Position numbers and translations under genes: made by a program. Source: Desulfobacteraceae bacterium (GTDB taxonomy: Bacteria > Desulfobacterota > Desulfobacteria > Desulfobacterales > Desulfosalsimonadaceae). From it: a DNA stretch of 7,294 bases. The notes beneath the pieces were generated by a model. That model saw nothing but the letters and a program-made list of their open reading frames with translations, made no database searches and had not been told where the DNA came from. Shown one piece after another: positions 1-5,832 of this stretch. The DNA lies in contig DAIEHU010000134.1 of the NCBI GenBank assembly GCA_027353395.1, forward strand, positions 1 through 7,294, given 5' to 3'. Within the stretch, counting starts at the first letter, position 1. Each line of letters begins with the position of its first letter.

Positions 1-1
1 A

Positions 2-1993
2 AAGCCATATCAAAACACCATTAGGCGGCGGCTCCAGAAAATCATGGATACCGAACGCCGGTTGACCCAAGGCAAAATACCGCTGGCGGATTTTGCGGCA
101 GGACATGAATTTTTCGGCCTGCACCTTGACGAAAGCGGATGGGTTTTCAGGGAATGGGCGCCAAATGCCGACGCCATTTATATCATCGGCGACATGACCG
201 GATGGCGGGAAACCGCAAAATACAAACTTGAGCAGGCGGGGCCAGGCGGCGTCTGGGAATTGCGCCTGCCGGCCGGGGCTTTTAAACATCAGCATTTATA
301 CCGGCTCCGGATTTACTGGCCCGGCGGGTCCGGCGACCGGATTCCCGCCTATGCGCGGCGGGTGGTCCAGGATCCCCATACCCTGATTTTTAACGCCCAG
401 GTATGGCGTCCGGATGCCCCTTATCTCTGGAAAAACGGAACGCCCGCGCCGAACCCCGACGGCCTGTTCATCTATGAGGCCCATATCGGAATGGCCCAGG
501 AATATGAAGGCATCGGCACCTACAGGGAATTTGAACAAAGCGTCCTGCCGCGAATCGTCCGGGCCGGTTACAACACTCTCCAGCTCATGGCCATTGCCGA
601 ACACCCCTATTACGCCTCTTTCGGATACCATGTATCCAGTTTTTTCGCCGCATCCTCCCGGTTCGGCACTCCGGAAGAACTGAAATCGCTCATTGATGGG
701 GCCCACGCTTCCGGCTTGCGGGTGATCATGGACATCATTCATTCCCATGCGGTCAAGAATGAAACCGAGGGTTTAAGCCGGTTCGACGGCACGCTCTACC
801 AGTATTTCCATGAAGGCGGCCGGGGCGACCACCGCGCCTGGGATTCCCGGTGCTTTGATTACGGCAAGATTGAAGTGCTGCATTTCCTGCTGTCCAATTG
901 CCGTTTCTGGCTGGACGAATTTCATGTGGACGGTTTCCGTTTTGACGGCATCACCAGCATGCTCTATCTGGATCACGGCCTTGAAAAAGCCTTTGTCTCC
1001 TATGACGACTATTTTAGCGGTAATGTGGACGAAGACGCACTAGTCTATCTTGCCCTGGCCGGTCAGGTGATTCATGCGGTCCGCCCGGACGCGTTTGTGG
1101 TTGCGGAAGACATCAGCGGCATGCCGGGGCTGGCCTGTCCGCAGCAGGACGGGGGGTTTGGATGGGATTACCGATTCGCCATGGGGATTCCGGATTTCTG
1201 GATCAAACTGGTCAAAGAAATTCCGGACCAGCACTGGCCCATGGGAAAATTATGGTTTGAGCTGAACAACCGTCGGCGGGATGAAAAAGCCATCAGCTAT
1301 GCGGAATCGCACGACCAGGCCCTGGTGGGGGATCAGACCCTGGTTTTCAGGCTGATGGGCGCTGACATCTACCGGCACATGAACATCCATGACACCAGCA
1401 TCCAGGTGGACCGGGGCATGGCCCTGCACAAACTCATCCGCCTGATCACCCTCGCCACCGCGGACGGCGGGTATTTAAATTTCATGGGCAATGAATTCGG
1501 CCATCCGGAATGGATTGATTTTCCAAGAGAAGGAAACGAATGGAGTTATCAATTCGCCCGCCGGCAATGGCATCTGGCCGATGCGAAGGATTTAAAGTTT
1601 CATCATCTGGCGCGATTTGACCGGGACATGATTCATCTGGCCAAAGCCCGCCGCCTGTTTGCGCCAAACAAGAATTTGACGAGAGCCTCGGAAGCCCATT
1701 TTCTCTACGAACATCAGGAGGATAAAATCATCGCCTTTATGCGCAAGGACCTGGTGTTTGTCTTTAATTTCCACCCGGAATCCTCTCATACCGATTACCC
1801 TATCCCCGCGCCGCCTGGAAAATACCGGATGATTTTCAATTCCGATGACGCCGCCTACGGCGGGCACCAGCGGCTGAAAAAAAAACAGACCCATTTCACC
1901 CTGCCCCCTGAAAAAACAGGATTAATGGATCACCAGTTAAGCCTTTACCTGCCAACCCGCACCGCCATTGTGTTCGAAAAAACGGAAAAATAA
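2..1993 (+). CDS. glgB: 1,4-alpha-glucan branching enzyme, eukaryote-like GH13_8 type, 5' partial
   Basis: Branching enzyme of glycogen synthesis: it cuts an alpha-1,4 glucan chain and rejoins it by an alpha-1,6 bond, in the cytoplasm. Numbering from the Met at position 44, a CBM48-like beta-sandwich spans about residues 20-110, the GH13 barrel about 140-530, and the C-terminal beta domain about 545-645. All four GH13 motifs are present: DIIHSH (230-235), GFRFDGITS with nucleophile D301, VVAEDISG with acid/base E355, and YAESHD with D424. The motifs GFRFDGITSMLY and GNEFGHPEWIDFPREGN mark subfamily GH13_8, the type of eukaryotic branching enzymes, rather than the E. coli GlgB type (GH13_9). 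The ATG at 44 is probably internal: the frame stays open to the window edge, nt 2-43 encode KPYQNTIRRRLQKI, which resembles the conserved KPY...RR N-terminus of this subfamily, and no clear Shine-Dalgarno precedes the ATG. The true start is therefore upstream of the window. The gene converges with the zinc-finger gene, leaving 14 nt between the stop codons. Confidence 0.95.
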   Translation, partial: KPYQNTIRRRLQKIMDTERRLTQGKIPLADFAAGHEFFGLHLDESGWVFREWAPNADAIYIIGDMTGWRETAKYKLEQAGPGGVWELRLPAGAFKHQHLYRLRIYWPGGSGDRIPAYARRVVQDPHTLIFNAQVWRPDAPYLWKNGTPAPNPDGLFIYEAHIGMAQEYEGIGTYREFEQSVLPRIVRAGYNTLQLMAIAEHPYYASFGYHVSSFFAASSRFGTPEELKSLIDGAHASGLRVIMDIIHSHAVKNETEGLSRFDGTLYQYFHEGGRGDHRAWDSRCFDYGKIEVLHFLLSNCRFWLDEFHVDGFRFDGITSMLYLDHGLEKAFVSYDDYFSGNVDEDALVYLALAGQVIHAVRPDAFVVAEDISGMPGLACPQQDGGFGWDYRFAMGIPDFWIKLVKEIPDQHWPMGKLWFELNNRRRDEKAISYAESHDQALVGDQTLVFRLMGADIYRHMNIHDTSIQVDRGMALHKLIRLITLATADGGYLNFMGNEFGHPEWIDFPREGNEWSYQFARRQWHLADAKDLKFHHLARFDRDMIHLAKARRLFAPNKNLTRASEAHFLYEHQEDKIIAFMRKDLVFVFNFHPESSHTDYPIPAPPGKYRMIFNSDDAAYGGHQRLKKKQTHFTLPPEKTGLMDHQLSLYLPTRTAIVFEKTEK

Positions 1994-2007
1994 ACCAGGA
2001 GAAAGGA

Positions 2008-2283
2008 TTAAGCGCTCGTCTGGATGGCTTTGTCTGGCCAGTCTTTGACGGTGAAAGACTGGCCAATGCCTGTAAAATGGGTAAACTCCTGTTTTCTCAG
2101 TTTGTCTCTGATTTTTTCAAATGGCTTGACCACTTCTTCAGAATATAACCGCTCCCCGCAGTGCAGGCATACTTCCGCCCAAACTTTCAGGGCAACGGTA
2201 TGGCCGCCGCCTCTAAGAATTTTCTCGACCCGTTTATTTTCAATATCGCCCCCGCACACAAGGCATTTTTCAAATGGTTTCAT
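2008..2283 (-). CDS. YgiT/MqsA-type zinc-finger protein, orphan antitoxin-like
   Basis: A 91-residue protein with two CxxC pairs, C7/C10 (CLVC) and C39/C42 (CLHC), separated by a stretch containing RGGGHTV, and followed by GERLYSEEVVKPFEKIRDKL. This is the YgiT-type zinc-finger pattern found in the zinc-binding domain of MqsA and in many short antitoxin-like proteins. In that family the protein usually neutralises a small toxin encoded beside it, and some members bind DNA. There is no MqsA-type helix-turn-helix domain here. No toxin gene flanks it: upstream on the same strand is the FecR/DUF6600 gene 60 nt away, and downstream is the convergent branching enzyme. It may thus be a solitary antitoxin relic or a metal-binding regulator. 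The ATG is preceded by AAGGG (minus strand) at suitable spacing. After the GQSFTV segment (74-79), which resembles the usual end of such proteins, there is a further tail KDWPDKAIQTSA, partly encoded by a perfect inverted repeat. The family call is firm; the function is inferred. Confidence 0.85.
   Translation of the reverse strand: MKPFEKCLVCGGDIENKRVEKILRGGGHTVALKVWAEVCLHCGERLYSEEVVKPFEKIRDKLRKQEFTHFTGIGQSFTVKDWPDKAIQTSA
2035..2065. repeat. Perfect 12-bp inverted repeat, 7-nt loop
   Basis: The arm at 2035-2046 (TGGCCAGTCTTT) is matched exactly in reverse complement at 2054-2065 (AAAGACTGGCCA), around the loop GACGGTG. It lies inside the last codons of the zinc-finger gene and 42 nt past the branching-enzyme stop, between two convergent genes. 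A transcript from either strand could fold into this hairpin, so it could end or protect both mRNAs. No T-run follows on either strand, so it is not a canonical intrinsic terminator. A protein-binding operator is another possibility. Confidence 0.75.
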
Positions 2284-2343
2284 TTTGTACCCTTACTTTC
2301 CAGTCAACCCGCCGCGTTGGGTCTGGTCGATGGACTGTGATTC

Positions 2344-4638
2344 CTATCTTTCTTGGTATTCTGGCCCTGGTTTCTCCCCGGGTTTGTTTTTGCTCCTCTT
2401 TTTCGGAGTGGGTTGCTGATTCTGCTGTTGAGGCTGCTCCTGCGGTTGTTGATGGACAACCGGCTGTTTTGCCAGCGGATGTGGCTGCACCGATGGCTGC
2501 TCTGCCTGTGGATATTTTTGCACAAAAGGTGGTTGTTCTAGTTGCTGACGCTGCCCCACTGGCGCCCGCGGGAACTGCTGACGCTGCTGTGAAGGATGCT
2601 GCATCGGCAAAGGTCGCGGCATCGGCGCCTGCGGTTCATTCGGTTGCGGCTGGACAGAAGGCTGTTGCGGTTCTTTACGACGCTGTTGTGAAAAAGGCTG
2701 CTCCTTCTGAGGATAACGCTGCGGCAACGTTTCCGGGGCATATTCCATTACGGACGGCGGTTGAAGCTCACGTGTCTTCAGCGCAGGCGATTGGGGCGCT
2801 TTCCGGTATTGCCTTGAAAAAGGTTGCCGCGCCTGCGGATAGTGCTGTATCGACGGCTCCGGAGACCACTTCTTCACAGAGGGCGGCTGAACTTCCGGCC
2901 GCTCCTGCATCGGCGGCTGAGGTTCGTTCCCATACTGCCTTGAAGAAGGCGGCTGCCTTTTTATGAACGGAGGCTGAACCTCATGCCTTTTCTGCATTTG
3001 CGGCTGAGGATGTCCTGCTCCGTCATCCGGTGCGGGTTGACCCAGCTGGACCGGGGCCTGATTTATCGCCCTTTCGCGTTTAATTTCTTTTTGCGGGAAG
3101 TTCATCTCGGATTTTTGTCTTCTGACGGCATCCGGCGCCACGAGTTTGTTGCTTACCATCGGATTTTCCACCTTCACGTGCTGATCTGGTGAAGCCGATT
3201 TGATACGCATCGCTTCCTGTCGAACGCTTTTGCCGGTTAAATTAGCGGATTGTCTTGCGGCCCGCTCGTTGTAACGGATTCTTTGCGTTACGGATTCATG
3301 AGGCTTTCGAGTCAAAGGCGTATTGGTATAGTTGTATTTATTGGTAATATTGTTGTAATTATTGATGACCGTGTTATTGACAACAGGCGCTGCCCGGAAA
3401 TTATTGATATTGTTGATATTCCTTACCCTCACTGAATTGTAATCGGCGACTCCATATAAATTCATCTGTTTAACGATGACGGCGTGGTTATAATAACTAT
3501 ATCGGTTGATCCTGAAATTTCTCACATCGGCATGGGCGACCGGATAAGACCGCGGGCCCCAATAGCGATGGCTGTAGTAACGTTCAGAAGGAGCCAGCGG
3601 AACCCAACCCACATATGCGCCAGAATAAATCCATGACACCCTTCCCGGATACCATCCGAATCCAATAAAAAGGTCCGGCGCAACCGCTACGTCCACGCGC
3701 GCCAAGGGCGGCGCCCAGTACCAATAATCACCCACGTAAATCCAGTTGCCGTAATGGTGGGTGACATAACCGAACTCTTCATCGGGAATCCAGCAATTGT
3801 CCTCGTACCAAACCGTCCAATGGCCGCGGGTAAACGGCGCCCACCCATAACCGGCGCGCACCGGTCTCCAGAATCTCCGGTATTCGCCTTCATAATAAAC
3901 GCTTTCCCATTGCCCGTTTTCATCCAAGGCATATGCTTCATCGTGAAGACTTTCGGGCAGATAGGTTACTGAATCGCTTCTGGCGTGCAGCCGTCTTCCC
4001 CAGATAAGCTCCCTCTCGGTATTGAACGCATCCCAGTTGCGATCAACAATTCCATCGCCCGATGAGACCTGTTGGCTGTCTGCCAGAAGAGACGAGCCGC
4101 CCGCGGAAACTTTATATTTTGCATCCCCGCTCGCAGGAATAAAATCAACGCTTCCATCCATCGCTATCACTTCCAGAGAATCGTCTCCCACGTAAAGATC
4201 AAAACTGGTTTCCGCCGGCGCCAGAACATACCCGAAAGGAGTCGTCGCTTTAATCACGGCATCCGTGCTCTTGTTGTAAAAGCGGGCGACTCCCGAGGCA
4301 ACGTCGGCTTCGGTGAAGTCGTCTTCGGCGGCAATGAGCTGAATTTGGGAATTATTCCAGATGCGCATCCAGGTGCCGTTGGGCATAATAATTTCCGCTT
4401 TGCTGTCATTACCTGAATATAAGGCGTCATTTAAGCCAAATGGAGAATCCTTAACCGTGGCCACCCAGTCTTTCTCTTCCGGCACATATCTTAACAGCTG
4501 TCCGGTGACGTAAGATATTCGTCCCACCAATACCGGCCGCTGAGACTGAGGCTCGTCTTGATCATAAGCCATCGCTGACGGCACTAGCGCAAGACAGAGC
4601 AACAGTACCATGCCGGCCGATTTGTTTATTTTTTGCAT
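2344..4638 (-). CDS. Secreted FecR-domain / DUF6600-type protein with Pro/Gln-rich repeat tail
   Basis: A 764-residue exported protein of unknown function. Residues 1-24 form a signal peptide: a Lys-containing n-region, hydrophobic core VLLLCLALVP and cleavage after SAMA. Residues about 36-165 resemble a FecR domain (VGRISYVTGQLLRY, then PFGLNDALYSG and later TPFGYVLAP). Residues about 245-355 are Trp/Tyr-rich with the spaced pattern of the DUF6600 family: FWRPV, GYGWAPFTRGHWTVW, HHYGNWIYVGDYWYWAP, AYVGWVPLAP. An Asn-rich stretch follows (about 407-440), then a basic linker, then a Pro/Gln-rich tail (about 530-745) containing repeats, ending in a Lys-rich tip. The start is supported by AAAGGGG (minus strand, 4646-4652) seven nt upstream of the ATG and by the signal peptide. 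It lies 52 nt after the GT2 stop on the same strand and may be cotranscribed. No catalytic residues or C-terminal anchor are seen. Family members are widespread in proteobacteria, so only the repeat tail looks distinctive. A periplasmic or surface location is inferred. Confidence 0.88.
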   Translation of the reverse strand: MQKINKSAGMVLLLCLALVPSAMAYDQDEPQSQRPVLVGRISYVTGQLLRYVPEEKDWVATVKDSPFGLNDALYSGNDSKAEIIMPNGTWMRIWNNSQIQLIAAEDDFTEADVASGVARFYNKSTDAVIKATTPFGYVLAPAETSFDLYVGDDSLEVIAMDGSVDFIPASGDAKYKVSAGGSSLLADSQQVSSGDGIVDRNWDAFNTERELIWGRRLHARSDSVTYLPESLHDEAYALDENGQWESVYYEGEYRRFWRPVRAGYGWAPFTRGHWTVWYEDNCWIPDEEFGYVTHHYGNWIYVGDYWYWAPPLARVDVAVAPDLFIGFGWYPGRVSWIYSGAYVGWVPLAPSERYYSHRYWGPRSYPVAHADVRNFRINRYSYYNHAVIVKQMNLYGVADYNSVRVRNINNINNFRAAPVVNNTVINNYNNITNKYNYTNTPLTRKPHESVTQRIRYNERAARQSANLTGKSVRQEAMRIKSASPDQHVKVENPMVSNKLVAPDAVRRQKSEMNFPQKEIKRERAINQAPVQLGQPAPDDGAGHPQPQMQKRHEVQPPFIKRQPPSSRQYGNEPQPPMQERPEVQPPSVKKWSPEPSIQHYPQARQPFSRQYRKAPQSPALKTRELQPPSVMEYAPETLPQRYPQKEQPFSQQRRKEPQQPSVQPQPNEPQAPMPRPLPMQHPSQQRQQFPRAPVGQRQQLEQPPFVQKYPQAEQPSVQPHPLAKQPVVHQQPQEQPQQQNQQPTPKKRSKNKPGEKPGPEYQER
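2644..2982 (-). repeat. Degenerate tandem protein repeat (42-residue unit) in the Pro/Gln-rich tail
   Basis: Within the FecR/DUF6600 protein, residues 582-623 and 624-665 align without gaps as two 42-residue units, with 22 identical positions by my count. Shared landmarks are E[VL]QPPSV at the unit start, YPQ..QPFS in the middle and RK.PQ.P near the end. A preceding shorter unit (553-581) keeps the start EVQPP and the end SRQYGNEPQ but lacks about 13 residues in between. A fragment of the same theme recurs at about 703-718 (PPFVQKYPQAEQPSVQ). This suggests growth of the tail by duplication. Confidence 0.7.
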
Positions 4639-4695
4639 CGCGCATCCCCTTTAAATCGCGCCTGAACGAAAAATATCAATCAAACTAACCCTTCG

Positions 4696-5643
4696 TTATT
4701 TCAACTCCTTATTCGCCTCCATGTCAAACCACATGGCGAACAGGGTGAACTGGCTGGCGGAGATAAAAGAAAACATGGCAGCCAAGGCATTGATGGATGG
4801 GATATGACCGGTTATGCCCCAAAAGACGAAAAGCCGGATCGACAACAAGACCGCAATGACGGAAAAGAATCCGCCAAGGGCATAAAAAAACACCAAGGGA
4901 TGAAAATCCCGGATAATATATTTTTCCTTCATGCGCCAGAAGAACATTTTGACCAGCAGCCAGCCGATTTTAAATATCGCTTTTTTGATGCTCATTCCTG
5001 ATTTTTCGCCGACATTGTACACCGGCGCCACTGGCACGTCCTTGACTCTGAGGTTATGGACATTGAGGCGCACCAGAATATCATTGGGATGCCCATACCA
5101 GGTATACAGTTGATCCCAGTCAATGAGATGGAGTGCCTTTTTATTAATGGCCGTGTATCCCGACTGGGAGTCGGCCACATGCCAGTAACCGGAGGCTATT
5201 TTCGTGAACAGGGACAAAAACGCATTGCCGAAATACCGGATTTTAGGAATTTTTTGATAGGCCTCCCCGGTAAACAACCGATTCCCCTTGGCATAATCGG
5301 CCCGGTCTTCCACTACCGGATCCAGCAGATTCGGCAGATCATCCGGGCTCATCTGCCCATCCCCGTCCATCCGCACCGTAACTTCAACATCAAGGGTTTT
5401 GGCGAAATTATAGGCCGTCACCATCGCCCCTCCCGCTCCTTTGTTGACTGCGTGTTCAATGAGGGTGATCCCAGATCGCGTTTTTTGACAGACTTTGATC
5501 ATTTCGACGGTGTTATCCGTGCTTTTGTCATCCACGATAATAATCTGGTCCACAAAATCCGGCATGGTTTCGATCACCCGCCGGATCTGGGTTCCCTCGT
5601 TGTGGGCGGGAATGACAACAAGGATTTTTTTACCTTTATACAT
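4696..5643 (-). CDS. GT2 family glycosyltransferase, polyprenyl-phosphate sugar synthase-like
   Basis: A 315-residue GT-A fold transferase, expected to move a sugar from a nucleotide donor to a polyprenyl-phosphate carrier at the cytoplasmic face of the inner membrane. Visible motifs, in order: VVIPAHNEG (9-17), IIIVDDKSTDNT (34-45, nucleotide-binding Asp pair D38/D39), NKGAGGAM (67-74), the metal-binding DxD in MDGDGQM (D93, D95), and the acceptor-side motif ADSQSGYTAI (157-166). Two hydrophobic helices close the protein (about 249-276 and 283-306), as in membrane-anchored members of the dolichyl-phosphate mannose synthase-like group. The ATG has AGGAAA upstream (minus strand) at good spacing. 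It is preceded by its own promoter-like sequence and followed 52 nt later by the FecR/DUF6600 gene. The GT39-like gene upstream belongs to a class that uses lipid-linked sugars, which fits this role. Donor sugar and final acceptor are unknown; the enzyme could instead serve O-antigen or exopolysaccharide synthesis. Confidence 0.9.
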   Translation of the reverse strand: MYKGKKILVVIPAHNEGTQIRRVIETMPDFVDQIIIVDDKSTDNTVEMIKVCQKTRSGITLIEHAVNKGAGGAMVTAYNFAKTLDVEVTVRMDGDGQMSPDDLPNLLDPVVEDRADYAKGNRLFTGEAYQKIPKIRYFGNAFLSLFTKIASGYWHVADSQSGYTAINKKALHLIDWDQLYTWYGHPNDILVRLNVHNLRVKDVPVAPVYNVGEKSGMSIKKAIFKIGWLLVKMFFWRMKEKYIIRDFHPLVFFYALGGFFSVIAVLLSIRLFVFWGITGHIPSINALAAMFSFISASQFTLFAMWFDMEANKELK

Positions 5644-5741
5644 GCTGATTTCCTGATAGTTGGATTTCAGAGTCTCAAAAATTGGAGGCTATTCATACAC
5701 CTTTCTGGCCCGTTTATCGAATTAAACAGTCCAGTCATGCG

Positions 5742-5769
5742 AATATAGCAACAGAGCGAATGACGTCAA
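5742..5769 (-). promoter_or_regulatory. Putative sigma70-type promoter for the GT2 gene
   Basis: On the minus strand TTGACG (plus 5764-5769) and TATATT (plus 5742-5747) are separated by 16 nt. Each hexamer differs from the sigma70 consensus at one position. The expected transcript start, about position 5735, would leave a leader of roughly 90 nt before the GT2 ATG at 5643. The site lies in the 189-nt gap (5644-5832) between the two glycosyltransferase genes; I saw nothing else convincing in that gap. The -35 box overlaps the 8-bp palindrome TGACGTCA (5761-5768), which could be an operator or chance. Confidence 0.6.
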
Positions 5770-5832
5770 TCTGTTTTTCAGAACCGGGGGTTATCGTTGA
5801 TTCCATCAAATTGGCCTGTTTCATCTTCCTCA

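Noticed and set aside
296..748. 150-codon minus-strand open frame inside the branching enzyme
   Set aside because: It is fully covered by the conserved branching-enzyme frame and resembles no protein family I recognise.
2300..2326. Possible terminator hairpin after the DUF6600 gene (CCAG/CTGG plus ACCC/GGGT, with a 3-nt bulge)
   Set aside because: The stem is short and interrupted and no T-run follows on the minus strand, so the zinc-finger gene may well be reached by read-through.
2344..2525. Hint of a frameshifted or degraded gene in the low-complexity 3' end of the DUF6600 frame
   Set aside because: The frame is continuous through the tail to a clean stop, and the Pro/Gln composition continues an established repeat theme; no displaced domain is seen in other frames.
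2274..2966. 230-codon Ala/Val-rich open frame on the plus strand
   Set aside because: It lies antisense to the Pro/Gln-rich tail of the DUF6600 gene. Repetitive Gln and Pro codons give few stops on the opposite strand; the product has no recognisable domain.
4639..4695. Possible promoter just upstream of the DUF6600 gene (TTGATA ... TTTAAA, minus strand)
   Set aside because: The supposed -10 box overlaps the AAAGGGG ribosome-binding site, so a transcript from it would lack that site.
5056..5748. 230-codon open frame on the plus strand over the GT2 gene
   Set aside because: It is antisense to a gene with intact GT2 motifs throughout, and its translation shows no domain or plausible composition.
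5782..5792. Small inverted repeat AACC-GGG-GGTT after the GT39-like gene
   Set aside because: A 4-bp stem without a T-run is too weak to call a terminator.
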